A DNA stretch of 64,000 bases from Solea solea. Lineage: Eukaryota > Chordata > Actinopteri > Pleuronectiformes > Soleidae. This document shows positions 9,959 through 22,941 of the stretch, piece after piece (the stretch's first letter is position 1; each line of letters starts with the position of its first letter). The stretch covers positions 8,687,698 to 8,751,697 of the forward strand of contig NC_081140.1 in the NCBI RefSeq assembly GCF_958295425.1. The letters run 5' to 3'. The position numbers and the translations under genes were made by a program. The notes beneath the pieces are model-generated. The model was given only the letters and a program-made list of their open reading frames with translations. It was not told the origin of the DNA and made no database searches.

Positions 9959-11285
9959 TGCGATGTAGAGCCTGTTGTGGGCGTGAGATAATTAGTGCAG
10001 AAGATGATTGTATTATTTGGACGACCGACTAGCGCCGGAGTTCAAAGTGAAGGGAGGCAGGTGAGCTTGTACGGCCTGCAGCTGCATGTTAAACAACTCA
10101 AATGGAATCACCAAAGTCCGCGGGGGGTGGGGATTGGGGGGGCAAGAGTGAGAGGGAGAGAAAGAGAGAACAAACACAAAGATAGTGGCAGGACAGGAGA
10201 GGACAATGGTGATAAGTCAGTGTTAGTAAGTCATTAATTAAGTCTAAATCGTGCAGTATTTTCAGTGAACATCGGCTCACTCCTAATGTTCCAACACAAT
10301 ATTCACAACAGTAAAATTTGCTTCATTTTATTGCATTAATTCTCATGATACTGCAAGTCTGCAGGCTACAATACAAAACTCACTCACTCATTATCTACCG
10401 CTTCAAAACAAAACATGGAAAGTGATATTAATCTAGACTAGCAATTACACTGTCTACATTGCTATAGTCATCTAATGTCTATAACTAACGTTGGCTAGTG
10501 TCCTAAAGGTGCATTCAGATGCACCAGAAAGAGAAATTTGATGTCTTTGTATTTACACAAAGTAAAGCATAAGGCATTGCAGCCACTGCACATTCAACAT
10601 ACTTGTGCAAACAAAGTATGGAGAATAGCATGTTTATTAATCACAATAAGCAAAAGCCAGCCATGACTGTAAAGCTTCAAACATCCACACTGTGGTTGCA
10701 CTATGATCATTATAAATAAAATGTATTATTATTATTATTGTTATTTATAAATGACCAAAATTGTAAAAATAAATGTGTTTTATTTTATTTTGGGCCACTA
10801 AAATTCTCTTTTCACTGCATCTGAGCACACCTCGGTACTGATTCAAAGTAAATACTTGTGTACCTGCTTTGACTGAAAGGTTGGCGTTGAGACGAAGTAT
10901 GGCCATCCACAAGATGCATACACAGTAATGGTGCATTACAACATATGTTAGATGCATGGGGGCATTGACATAAGGTTAGCAACCTTACTCTGTAAAAAGG
11001 TTATATGCTAAGGAAACAGCTACAAAACAATGACTTTGTTGCTGCCCTATGCGTCACCAGGCTTCATGGGGATAAGTAAGTATAAATCAAGTGAGAAGTA
11101 GATTTGCTGCCCCCTAGTGTCAATATTATCTTATTTCCTGGTTTGGCTTCAGGTGAAAACGAGAATACATACATTATTTATACAATCTATGACTGAAACT
11201 CTATCCGTTCCGTGACTCATGATATTCTGTACTTTTTTCTTTTAATTTATGGCTCCGTCATGGTGAGTGCGTGTGTAAAATGTAC

Positions 11286-11449
11286 CTGTTCTGGCTGGTT
11301 GGCATTGGACAGTGGTATCACCATCCAGATGATGTTGAGGTTGTTGAGGGCAGCGCTGGTGGTGAAAGAGCAGGGCAGGACGGCTGCTTGGCCACGGGCC
11401 ACCTGGATACTGCTCTGTGACACCGTCACGTCCAGCGCCCGCACACACA
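11286..11449 (-). CDS. igsf11: igsf11 exon: first half of the V-type Ig domain
   Basis: The 164-bp minus-strand exon encodes [40 protein letters not shown] and [24 protein letters not shown] carries the B-strand cysteine of a V-set Ig domain and IIWMV the core tryptophan. [12 protein letters not shown] and [10 protein letters not shown] match mammalian IGSF11 almost word for word. This is the N-terminal, homophilic-binding domain. The acceptor is TCCTGCAG and the donor GTACAT follows QPEQ in phase 0. The first two bases complete a codon whose first base comes from the missing signal-peptide exon. The signal cleavage site is expected within or just before VCVRALD. Confidence 0.96.
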
Positions 11450-12634
11450 CTGCAGGAAGAGGAGAGCAGTGATGAGGGCCTTGATGCACAGTGGATGAGT
11501 TCGGAGGTGAAAACAAATAAAAAAACAGGGACACAGCGAGAAGAGCAGATGTCTAAACGCAGCCATCACAACTCCCAGCACACGCATCGTGTACAATGTC
11601 ACCTTTAAATCTATGAGCAACTACAGTCAAGTTCAAAGTCTTTCTGCAGGCTATTTGACAACCTGCAATCGTGATGTTGGGGAAACTTGTGTTTAGAAAG
11701 TCAGAGATAGAGCGAGACACACAGGCAGTGGTAGGTCTATAAGTGCAAGTAATAATGAACAAAACTTCTGCCATGTACTCTTAATGTACACTATCTTTAA
11801 AAAGCATAAATCATGTTTAATATATCAGTTTGTCCTTTCATCGATGCTTCTTCATCTTTATAGCAAAACAAACACGATTTCCCATCCAAGCTGCTTTTTT
11901 TTGAATCACTCTCAGTGGATAAACAAACATCTAGACCGCACTCTGAAGGATCACATGAAATATGTAATGCTTAAATAGGAGAACATGATGTGCCGTCTCT
12001 TGAGATATTCCTTTCCTAAAACAACTTGCCTCTTTGCTGCTTTCATAGGAACACCACTTTTATTAGTACATGCAGAATCAACGTGACAATTGGGACAGTA
12101 ATGACTATTTTTAATAGCATTTGCTCCTTCCTGTTCTCTCGTTCAGTAAAGGTCTACCCTCTTAAGGCTCCCAAGGAGCTGCTGCCCTCATCTGGAGTCA
12201 GCTGTCAGCCATAACAGACCCACAGAGACAAATGTGTACATGCTGCATCCTATTTCTAGACCAGCTAAAGACATTACAGCCTAAATTAAGTTAGATCTCC
12301 CCCGCAAGCATGTATCCATGTCCAAAAACCCCAGTGGGAAGTAATCTTATCTAAACATGGTGAGGAGGATGATGGCAGTGATATGATTAGAAATAATTGA
12401 TCATGTCCTGTGAATCGTCCTTGTTAGTGATAATGTAAGATGATCATGCCATAAGCCAATAGTAGCGAGCATGTCATTTGTGTGCCATCTACTGTCCGAG
12501 TCAAGCCAGATGCCAAGTGGAGCCAACTACCTCAAAATACATAATCATTTCCCATCTGCTATGAATTTAAGGCTTCCTTTCTGCCTAAATGACATATTAA
12601 CCATCCTGTTTTGACAGACTGTCTGTTGCTCCCC

Positions 12635-12660
12635 GTCTGTCTGTCTGTCTGTCTGTCCGT
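12635..12660. repeat. (CTGT)n tetranucleotide microsatellite
   Basis: Six GTCT units in a row. Confidence 0.9.
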
Positions 12661-13964
12661 CCGAAACCTGCTGGACTTCCCACGCTTCTCCTCTCCTGGC
12701 AGACACCACACACCCTGCAGGCTCACTGCTGGCACATGGAAGATAGGCAGCACTCAAAGTACTCAGCTCAGTCATGGTTTTTAACAGATATATTCATGAA
12801 CTAAGGACTTCAAAGAAATGTACACAAGCTCCTACACTTAAAAGGCATTATATTACATTGTCAAGTGTCAATAAAAACAGTATAAGTGCTACCTTTAATA
12901 ACAAGACTAAATGTTAAACTGCCAAACAGTCTCTGGTAATCGGTATCACCCTGACTGAAGAAACCAGAACTGACCAAGGTTTATGGGAATTGAATTATGT
13001 TCTTCTGTGTATAAACAGTCAAGACTTGGAGACAGGAACAATGTATTATTCTTCATTCAACAACTCAACTTCCCTGAACCTCCACCTCCACATGCCTATC
13101 AGCAAACAGTGTACACTATCAGTAGAGAACAGCTCAATCCCATGCCTATAGTTTATTAACATTTTCAATAAAATAACAGTGCTCTGTGGCTCACTGTTAT
13201 TTTGGCTGCAAATGCTAGTGTTGTTAGCAATTCAGTTTTTATCAACAATATCCTCAACTTAGGAGGTTAATTCAAGTTCATTTTGGTGTCCACCATCACT
13301 TTTGTTGCCCTCAGCTCCACTTTTGGCTCATTTACTTTCTTCCTCAACAACTCAAACACAATCAATAATGGCCATATTCAGCATTGCATGCAGACTATGA
13401 CAAGCAGTTGTTGCATGGACTTCTGCCAAGTGCCTTCAAGTAAATGATGTCCAAAGCTAGTCAATGTTATTGACCTGAATTTGTTGTAACCCAGTTTTGG
13501 GATTATTTTATCATCTAGCCTTTTCCATCGTCTATAATGACATCTCAAACCATATACTGTAAATACAATAAAATGAGAAAACCTCAATCAGATCACGACT
13601 GTAATCTGATCATCTCCTTATCACTGTGTGAACAATGTTCATTTCCTGCACAGAATCCATCCCCATGTTCTTACTGGAGGATTAAGAATGAAAAAAGAAG
13701 GAAGTTCACACAAAAGACTAAAAGCTTAACACAATGCAGTGACGGCAAGTCATTAGTCCGAGTGATTTGTATTTTTGACCAAGAAATATTACAAGGAAGA
13801 AAGGAAGGAAGGAAGAAATCCTGGAAGAATGAGGATGGAGGGAGAATCTTTTCATCTTTAAGCCTCCTCCAGGGCAGAAGTCTCTCAAACCCACAGCAGC
13901 TGGAGGCCTCATTTCAAAACACTGGATTATGAAACCTCTGTGCACAAGCCCACAAGACCTCAGG

Positions 13965-13988
13965 ACACACACACACACACACACACAC
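13965..13988. repeat. (CA)n microsatellite
   Basis: About 12 AC units. Confidence 0.9.
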
Positions 13989-14885
13989 GCACGCTCACAC
14001 GCATGATGCCCCTCCCACGACACCCATCCGTGTGTGTCACTGGTGACATGTGTGGTAGACCTTCAGACGTGAATGACATGAACGCTCACCAGCTAAATTG
14101 AGCTAAACATTGCTTAGCATTGCCTCATTATTGCACAGACTTCTGCCCAAGCTTCACTCCAGGCCCTCAGCTCTGCACATGTCCGGTAGACACAATGAAA
14201 AGGTCTGTAAAGTATGTGTGAGGTGTGATGATGTCTGAGCCTCATTTAAAACAATACATGTTAGGGCATGATGTCATGTATGAAACATGAAGCATTTACA
14301 GACTTACTTAGAAACAGTTTCAGAGAATTCCTAGGTTTTTGATACAACGCAGTTAATGTTCCCCCCCACTTTTGTTCTTGTCTCGCATGTTCTTAAGTAT
14401 TCTTGCCCGAGGCTGGGTGGAGAACATGATTACTGCAGTCTTTTTCATGTCTTTAGGCTGAAGTGCATGGGTGAGATGGAAAAGAGCTGTCCATCCCACC
14501 AGGGTTACCATCCGAGTCTGTCCATTTTTCTGTCAACAAACATCTTGTTCTCTCCTCCTCTCATTTCCAGCCATAAGCTCCCCCAAGGCACTGCAGCTCA
14601 GCTGGAGCCAGACCTGCCTGACTGACAGGAAATAGCAAAAACCGGCCAGTATCTCTCCCTGATGCTGAACATCTGCCCACAGTTACCTGTTGTAGATCAA
14701 TTTTCATAGCATATGTTTATAAGTTATTAAAGGTATTAGGGATTTGTGTGCAAAATACAAACACAGTGTTTGGGATGAATTTTATTTTATGTATTTACAC
14801 ACACACCAATTAATGATGGTGAATTTGACCTCTGTATTCCACCCTTCCTTTTTAAACACCAGTGGAGAACACTTAAAAAACCAGG

Positions 14886-15003
14886 AGCCAGTTGGCAGCG
14901 TTTATCTGTACCCAGGAGCAATGGGGGGTACCATGCTCAGGGGCACCCCTGCTACTGAACCAGTGACCCTCTGGTTACAACCCCTATTCCTTTCCGCCTG
15001 GTC
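14886..15003 (+). repeat. Unclassified fish interspersed repeat fragment
   Basis: GGGGGTACCATGCTCAGGGG, CACCCCTGCTACTGAACCAG and TGACCCTCTGGTTACAA resemble a widespread fish repeat with the phrases 'CTTGCTCAAGGGCACC' and 'GAACC..TGACCCTCTGGTTACAA'. It abuts the SINE-like copy that starts at 15015. Confidence 0.5.
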
Positions 15004-15014
15004 AATGATCCTTC

Positions 15015-15333
15015 TATCCATCTTCTACCACTTTATCCTCCAACTGAGGGTCACAGGGGGGCGCTGTGCCAATTTCAGGTGACATGGGGCGATAGGCGGG
15101 GTACACCCAGGACAGATCATCAGTCCATCACAGGGCCACATATAGAGACACAACCATTTACTCTCACAATCACAGTCACATGTAGAGTGTCCAATTTGCC
15201 TAATCCCCAAACCTGCAAGTCTTTGGACTGAATGGGGAGAACATACAAACTCCATGCAGAAAGACCAACTGGGTCGTAAACCTGGGTCTTCTTGCTGCAA
15301 AAGCCACTAGACCAACCCAACCGTGTGGCTCTT
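15015..15333 (-). repeat. SINE-like repeat, nearly full length
   Basis: This is the longest copy of the family, in reverse orientation. The tail ATCCATCTTCTACCACTTTA and GGGTCACAGGGGGGCGCTGT come first, then GGCGGGGTACACCCAGGACA, ATCACAGGGCCACATATAGA, TTTGCCTAATCCCC and TGGGGAGAACATACAAACTC. It ends in a decayed tRNA-like head (GGTCGTAAACCTGGGTC, AAAAGCCACTAGACCAA), where a B-box-like motif would lie. Such elements depend on LINE enzymes for mobility. Confidence 0.75.
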
Positions 15334-18258
15334 GGTCAAGGATGTCATCCATAAAAAGGTAATTTATTTTAAATTTAAAAAGCAGGGTCAGAAGCAGAAC
15401 ATGAAAAGATAGTTTAAGCAGAAAAAAACAAGGAGAACAAAAAGGAGCAATTATATGGAAGAACATTAGTCAGATAGAGAGGCAAAGAACAAAAGAAACA
15501 CTTTGAGGAAGACAAAAGAAAGGTGGGAGGGTGCTGTTGTTTTCCAGTGAGGCCTAATTGATAAAGTCACCTCCAGCAGTGCTGCCAGCGCTCCAGAATC
15601 AACAGCATTTGTGGCAGCTCTGTATCCTCATTTGGCATCCGAGTGTCAGAGCTGCTGTTGATTAATGCACGACAAAACCACACACCTCACAAGATATGGG
15701 AGAGAGAAAGAGAGAGTATCTTAAAGATTGTGAGAGTGAGTACAGGTGTGCAGTGTAGTGCTCTATTCACTCTGCATTTGTTCTCCATTCTATCATAGCT
15801 GCACCTTTGCTTACACACACACATACAAAATCCTTGGTTGGCAAGTCATTTGCATCCTGGGTTTTTTTTTATTCATGGGGCTCTTTTATTCATATGCGTT
15901 ACTTTTATTTCGCTTTCAAACAGATGCCCCTGATACTGTGATGTGATGAGCCTCTGGCACAGCTTCACTGAATGTGCACGGACACACACACACAGAGACA
16001 CGGGAACACACACAGAGACACAGGGACGCACACAGACACACGTATGCTGATGAAGTGCAAAGATACAATGACAGTGGTAAACCTGACTTAAAAGAGAAAT
16101 GCATACTAGTTGGTAATCGTCATCTTCCACCTAAACCAAATTAATTCCTCATCACAGACAGCAATAAAAGTCGGATTCCATTAGATTTGATCTCAGATTT
16201 AAATTGATTTAAATACATTTAAAACACATGATATTAATCTTCTATTCAAATGATTCAAATGTTTAAGCCAGAAACATTAACAGTATCACAGCTGCATTGT
16301 CTCTGCATGAGAGAGAGGAGAAAAGTGAGAGGGAACAATTTCTTGCTGGAGGCATAACAGTTGCCTCTGATCGCATTTCATGTTTAATCTGTATCCTTTT
16401 AGAATTTCTCTCTGGACTCACTTGATTTAGTTCTTTTAACCTCCACAGAACATGTGAGCCGACTGTAGGGATGTGAAAAAAAATTGAAATTAAACACTAG
16501 CATGGACACATTTATACGTAGGTTCATTTGCTCTGGCACCTGTGCCCACACACAAACTCTGTGATGTCGCCACTGCCCGTGAGGCACCAGAGCGAAACCA
16601 AAGAGCGAGCAAAAGACATCCGCGTTAAACTCAGGTGGCATAGTTGTGTACCCAGCTGCTCTATAGCCGCTCATCAAACATCATGCTCAAAGCACTGCTG
16701 AGGTAACAGAAGAAAGAAAGTCACAAATCAACACATTTTTCAATTCAAAGTGGTGTATAATTCCTGAACGTGCTTTGTTAACTTAAATGAGATCCTTTTC
16801 AATGGTTTCTGAGTAGTTTGCCTTAATATGCTATAATATGTAAAATGTATATGTTCAAGAGATGTTGAGAAGTTACTAGATCAGACTTACTAGACTTCTA
16901 CTAGACTAAAAGTCACACATATAAATAAATAATACAATTCAAAATACATGCTGTATACAATTATGGAAGTTTGCAAATGGTATACAAAAAAATATGAATA
17001 CATATAGATTGTCTATGTCTTCTTCTTCTTTCAGCTTCTCCTTTTTGGTGTAATAAGGATAAAACTGTAACATGTAAATTAGCATGCCACAGCTTGTATA
17101 GATATATTTTAATGTTGTACCTAATATGTTTAATAATAATAAAAAAAAACAATGGATGCTTTTTGGTTGGGAAACATTCTACATTCATTGCCATTGCTAA
17201 AAGATGACCCATTATTACACTATAGTTGCATAACTCTGCATATCAAAAATACAGACAACAATAAAGCCCAATTACAGTGAGTGTGCAAGATAAATTGGCA
17301 TTTGAAAGATTTTAACTGGAAATCTTGGTTTGGAAAACTCATTTGTTTGAAGGTCTCACACACACACACACTGTGTGAGGAATTGAAAAATGATGTCAGT
17401 CAGACATTTGTTTATGTGACTGTGCTCTTTTCCATTCCTTTCCTTTCCTCACTCACTTTCATTTCACTTCCATCAGATGAGAGAGTCTCAAAACTCTCTT
17501 GCTTATCCTCCCCCTCATCCCTTGCCTTGTCCATAGTTGACCTATTAGCCACTGCTGACCAGAGCCCGCACTGACTAGCCTACATATCTTAATACCCTCC
17601 ACTGAAAGGGTACACACTCTAACTAAAGTCCAGCTGATTGTGCTCTTAATGCTACTAGAAACACATGGCCATACAAACATACAGCACAAGCTATGGCAGG
17701 TCACATTCTTTCACTCCGTTTGCCTTCTCGCTGTCACAGTGTGAACAAACTGCAGTTTGTTCCCATTTTATCTAATCATTCACCGCATGAATTTGCATAA
17801 TTGCATTGTAATGCATTAAACCTCAAATTGTCAGGACAGAAGCTCAAACTTATGTTTCAAGGAAAAGTAAATTCCTGTTGATTTATAGTGATGATAACAA
17901 ACACAATGGAAATTGTTCCTGCTCTTTTGTTTTCCCAGTTCATAAATCATGGATATTCATGGATATACAGTATATGCTATACACAAAGAAGCATATATCA
18001 GAGGAGTAGAAGCATGTCCCCACTGGCTCTTAACACTACTTGTTGAAGATGATGCAGCAAACTGCTCTGATTTAATGTCTCACTCGTCAACCGCCCAGTC
18101 CTCAAACTTTCAGTATATTCTAATATAATTTAGAGATGTGTTTTCCACTAGTTATGCTAGTTTGTCATGTCAAGAGAGAAAATGAAACCGTGCAACATTA
18201 TCTACTGTGTTAGTGTTAGTTGGAAATGAAAAACATGCATAAATTACGAATAAAAAAG
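15334..18258. other. Intronic stretch without recognised gene
   Basis: AT-rich with short CA runs (15981-16040, 17357-17370). No recognised mobile element or conserved-looking exon. Confidence 0.6.
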
Positions 18259-18557
18259 TAGAGCTGCAACTAACAATTATTTCCATTATCGATGAATCTG
18301 TCGATTATTTTTAATCGAGTAATCGTTTGATCAGAAAATGTTATTCAACATAATAAAACATTATTCAATTCGAATGATTTCTTTGTCATATAGAGCAAAG
18401 AAACCAGAACATATTCACATTTAAGAAGCTGAAAAATCTGAAAACTTGCTTTAATTCCTTAAAAACCCTCCAGCCAATTAATCAACTATCAAAATAGTTG
18501 ACGATTCATTTAGTAATCAATTAAGAATCAATTCATTGAGTAATTGTTTCAGCCCTA
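18259..18557. mobile_element. hAT-like miniature element
   Basis: The left end TAGAGCTGCAACTAACAATT is followed by ATTATCGATGAATCTGTCG and TTAATCGAGTAATCG. The right end is TTGTTTCAGCCCTA. These imperfect inverted termini and the 'ATTAATCGA' interior are typical of a very common fish non-autonomous hAT family. It has no coding capacity. Confidence 0.8.
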
Positions 18558-19841
18558 GTCACAAGACTTCTTGCTTGTCAGTGAAGATGGGGAAAGTTAT
18601 TGTGGACAAGCCGATGGGTGATCACCAAACTAGTGAGCTCGCGAGCAGAAGGTTGAAGTAGGCCACTGCCCTCGGATCAGATAAGCTTGGACACTGGAAG
18701 ACTATGGCTAAAGCAGCAAACAGATGGCTCTGCACATGCAGCCCTGGATACAACTACAACTACACCCACACACACACACAGAGTGACCAAAAAAAAAAGG
18801 GACCAACTTTATTGGAGGACACTAATCACAAATAGAGCTCTAAGCTGGAACGCTGTTCCCATCCTGGGTCAGACAGCATACAGCACAAAAACATGCTGTT
18901 TTACAAATGTATGTTGTTTGAAATGACAGCTGTGGAACCAGACCTGCATTTTCCCAAATGAAAGCCACAGATCTGTGTGTACTTTTTTGTTTTGTTTTGC
19001 AAAACTGTCACAGCGTCTGCACACAAATTGATTATTATTATTGTTGCATACATGTGTTTTTTTACCCAGAAATAAATCAACAAAACCTAAAGGTATGTGC
19101 TATACTGTAAGTACATCTGTCAGTTGCATCACCTGGTGAGGCCAGACTCCGGTCACTACACTTTCTTCTCTGTCTGCAGGAAACAGGTTTATGCAAACAC
19201 AGTCTAAGCTTCAGTCAGCTGATACTACTGGAGGACTATTCCTGGAACTAGGATTTAGCTTATAAGATAACTATAACCTTGTCTGATATCCTTTAGATAG
19301 TAATACTTGTCTTTGTCCTTTACTTTCTTTCTTTCCCCACTACTATTACAACCAGCTCTCTCTCTCCCTTTCTCTCTCTCTCCACATATATATATCTGTT
19401 AACAGTAACTCTCCAAATGAGGACAGTGATTTTAAGCCCACCAACATTGGTCGAGCCACTTGGGAGCAACAGCTCTTCTGCAGGTGATTTGGTCACTCCA
19501 ATTCTCCTGCAATACGAGCCCAGTAATGATTTATCTTCTGTTTGAGTCCCTGTGTGGCTCACCTTCAGGGTGAACCCTCGCTCAACTCAGCGCCACTAGT
19601 GTGTACTATCAGCAGGAAGCAAAGAGAGAGAGGATATGCTGTGCCAAAGTTTATGTCAAATACTTTTAATTGGTTTATTTAGGGGATTTTTTTTTTCTTT
19701 CATACATCAGACGTGTAATATTTCTTCATTTTTAGCAGCTACAGAGTTGACAGTACTGAGAAAAACAAGTTTGACTTTCACTATTGTGTTTTTATGTGTT
19801 GTATATAAGTTTTCTTTCACCTGTGGTTGCTAATGGTGACG
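18558..19841. other. Intronic stretch without recognised gene
   Basis: A short CA run near 18765-18781 and a pyrimidine-rich (TC) run near 19355-19382. No gene or mobile element recognised. Confidence 0.55.
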
Positions 19842-20276
19842 TTAAAGGAACCCACACTCACACTGTTGTGGTTTCACACCTAACCCTCACACTGCTTTTG
19901 TCCATTTTTCCAGAATAACTTCCAATATCTGGCAGGTTTTCACAAAAACAAAAAGGTTGTAAATGACCAACAGATTTTGCGTAATTTACAATAAAATTTT
20001 TTGAGTCTTTGTCTCTGAATGTGCAAAAACAGGTAAAAAAAAAAAAGAAACTATGTACAGGTGTTCTTCCCACTCTCTCCTCTCTGGCGACAAAGACGCT
20101 GATTATCCGGCTTCCTGAAACAGCACGAGTGAAATTGCTGTAATAACCACACGTTAGGTTTGACGTGGAACTTTCAGAAACTGATCGCACCGATAGCACA
20201 AACCGTTGTGTAACTACAGTAACGCAAAGTGTGCTTGTGCCAACGTGTCATCAGCGATGCGCTTGGTATCAAAGGG
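19842..20276 (-). mobile_element. piggyBac-like miniature element, copy A
   Basis: In reverse orientation it begins CCCTTTGATACCAAGCGCAT and continues ATCGCTGATGACACGTT, ACGTGTGGTTATTACAGCAA, TTTCACTCGTGCTG and CTGCCAGATATTGGAAGTTA. This order is shared with the element at 36840-37172 and partly with 42149-42260. One frame gives GYYSNFTRAVSGSRIISVFV, similar to the same frame in the second copy, but both carry stops and no full transposase. The distal end is uncertain. Confidence 0.6.
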
Positions 20277-21432
20277 TTTACCTAAAATGTGACATGTTTA
20301 AACTGTCAAACATGAGTACATTTATATAGATGAGGTCATTTGTGTGATGCTATTGTAAATGTTTTTTTCATGACTGAACATAACCTTTAGTTTCCTACAA
20401 CAAAAAATGGATTTGAATTGTAAGATCAGCCTTTTTTTTAAAGGACTAAGAACCCAGACACTGCACTTGACCAGCTGTCTCGGTCTTAGACTCACACATT
20501 TACTCATGTGCCACACCGAGGTTTGTGATCTGCCTGTGCACAGCTGTTCTCAGATGACTCCTCCATGACAAACGACCAGCAAAGTGATGCATGTTACTTA
20601 GAAAAGAAATAACAACCACTATTGATTTCCCTTCAAAAAGCCATTTGAATCTCATTAAGAAAAGTGTGCAGTCTCGCTCAGTGATGCCATTTATAGATGA
20701 GCACAGTCATATTTTGTTAAGTTTTCTCTGTTCATCAGGAGGGGATGCACTGACATGGGTTTTTTTATTCCCAGAAATTTCCAATTCACAGTCTTGTGAT
20801 CAATAGTGCACTAACATGAATGTGACATGTTGGATCTGGAAAAGCATACATAAGGGAAATATGAACTAATAAAGATGATATTATACTAATACAGATAGGC
20901 ATTTACAATAATGACAAAGCTCTGCCTCCTCGCTGCATCACAAAATGAGTTTTCTTGTGATTCTATTAATACCCCTGTGTTACTGGAAATATCCCTGTGT
21001 GATGATACGTCAGAACTCATTCCACGAAATGGAATTGTCCTCACACCGAACAACCACACACAAATCATTAACTGTCTCAATCAGCTACAGTCTTCCTCTA
21101 TCTAATCAAATAATGATTAATAATTGAAATCCCTTAATTTAACTCCATTTAGTTGTATTTGTTAGGTGCCACAGTTCCACATAACTGTTCATTTAGGAAA
21201 ACATTCAAAAAAGTGCTTCTGTGTGCATTTTTTTTTCCCCCGTAGTCTATTTGATGCAAGTTTGTGTCGAGGTGATGACTAGCATGGTGATGCCTTCTAA
21301 CTTAATCTGCTTTTGGATGTTTGATGTAGGTCAAACGCTGGCTCAGCAAACACTGGGAACCAGCTTACATTCTCATTCTGCATGCTGGTCAGATTTACAT
21401 GCCATTTCATTCAAGGGAAACTTCACTGCACT
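20277..21432. other. Intronic stretch without recognised gene
   Basis: AT-rich, no recognised repeat or exon. Confidence 0.55.
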
Positions 21433-21702
21433 ACACACACACACACATGCAGACACACCCTCACACACACAGTCTGGTTACCATGATTTCAGAGGACATT
21501 ACATTGACTTTCATTCATTTCCTGCAGAAACTATAACCGTAACCATAACTACTGGACTAAACCTGACTTTAACCTAACCCTAATGTCTTAAAATGTATTA
21601 ATTTACATTTTTATTTGCTTCTGTTCCCCATAATGTGATTGTGTAAATAGATTTAGGTCCCTACAACATGAGTAATACCTGGATCGCACACACACACACA
21701 GA
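21433..21702 (+). repeat. CCTAA-rich interspersed repeat, copy 2
   Basis: CA tract, GGTTACCATGATTTCAGAGG, ACATTACATTGACTT, AACCGTAACCATAACTACTG, TTTAACCTAACCCTAA, CTGTTCCCCATAATGTG and a terminal CA tract. This is the same order as 8064-8335, and CA microsatellites bracket both ends. Confidence 0.7.
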
Positions 21703-22705
21703 TGCACACAGCTCCATCTTTCTTCTACGATTCAGCAAAAAAGAGCTCTAAAAAATAAACGCAAACCTGCTGAGTTGGCACTCCACAGGCAAGGAGGGTC
21801 TTTTCCCAGACAACGAAGTCAAAAGCACCAAACTGATCACTGAGAAGTTTCCTTACAATCCGATCAGTCGGAAGCAACTCCTTGATCAGCAAAACAGCTT
21901 TCAGTCCACACATGTGTAAAAAGTCTGATAGAAAAGGACCTTTGCTTAACTCAAGAGGAACCGTAGAAAAAGCATGACGGAGATTTGTTTACAGTGTGGT
22001 ACTTGCATTACATAATGGGTTTCCACTTTGTTGGATTTTAAAATACCATTCAAGTATTTTGGTAAGAGCTGCTATGTTTGTCAAGCTTTTGGAGCTAATG
22101 TGGAACTTTCACTGTCGCGACCTGCATTCCCAAGGCTGTGTTCAGATTGTCAAACTGACTCGGCAACAAAATCCCATTAAAACTAAAACTAAAAAATTTA
22201 AAGCCTACAGATCGCAGAATAAAAGTCACCTAGCGAGTGAAACAGAGGACAGTGACATGAAGGGGAAAGTCTGTTCCTGTAAAGCTAGGCTGGTCTCTGT
22301 TTACTATTACTAATCATTAAAAAGCAAAAAGAGACTGCCTGCATAATGTTACATTTAGTAGATAGTTAGGTAGTGCCAACTAATGGAACATCAGCAGCAA
22401 TTTATAACAATACTCACCTGTAACCTCGCCTGAAACAAAGTACTATTGAATACTATAGTACCCAAATATACTGCAGTATGCAAGCTTCCTCTGTTGGTAC
22501 TTCTGACAAATCTGAAATATTGTTCTACTGTATATACCAGGGTATGAGAATGAGTGTGAAGATAATGAAACATATGACAAAATAATAATAATAAAAATGA
22601 TAATAATTATAATAATTATCTTTGTGAAAAGTCTGCTTTTAAAGTTGGCTATAATGGTGTTACTTTATGAGCTCAATATTTTCTCAGGTGGTACTTACTA
22701 TACAA

Positions 22706-22727
22706 AGTTTGAGAACCACTGCTGTAG
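22706..22727. mobile_element. hAT-like element end fragment
   Basis: AGTTTGAGAACCACTGCTGT is the reverse complement of the usual hAT-like start CAGTGGTTCTCAAACT. The rest of the element was not delimited. Confidence 0.4.
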
Positions 22728-22905
22728 TAAATACTATCATGAGATTTTTATTGTGGCACTCATTGATCTGATGACCCACCGTGAACTCAGAGGTTCCTCG
22801 GTGTCATCATTCATGCCACCGGTGTGGCTGTACTTTGAGAGTTAGATAATGCTGTTGTCAGTCAGTGACCTCTTCCTTGGTAACAGGCATAAGCTTCTGT
22901 GTGTC

Positions 22906-22910
<5 letters not shown>

Positions 22911-22938
<28 letters not shown>
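22911..22938. repeat. (TG)n microsatellite
   Basis: Fourteen GT units. Confidence 0.9.

Positions 22939-22941
<3 letters not shown>

Larger units (their letters stand above)
3502..11285 (-). other. igsf11 intron inside the V-domain (between its two exons)
   Basis: The 7.8-kb intron has a GTACAT donor. It holds the repeats and microsatellites listed separately between 3803 and 9958. The stretches 6601-8063 and 9959-11285 show nothing beyond AT-rich unique-looking sequence and one purine-rich run near 10141-10200. No other exon was recognised. Confidence 0.8.
11450..14885. other. Intronic stretch without recognised gene
   Basis: It contains a (CTGT)n tract (12635-12660), a (GGAA)n-like run near 13793-13815 and a (CA)n tract (13965-13988). 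Otherwise it is AT-rich sequence with no recognised mobile element. Confidence 0.6.

Noticed and set aside
19558..19600. AAG/GTGAGC donor-like site on the minus strand considered for the igsf11 first exon
   Set aside because: In the needed phase a stop codon lies about seven codons upstream, with no start codon between.
22391..22573. Possible alternative first exon of igsf11 (minus strand) before a strong GTGAGT donor at 22415
   Set aside because: The peptide is not a signal sequence, the phase does not fit the next exon, and the area is repeat-derived.
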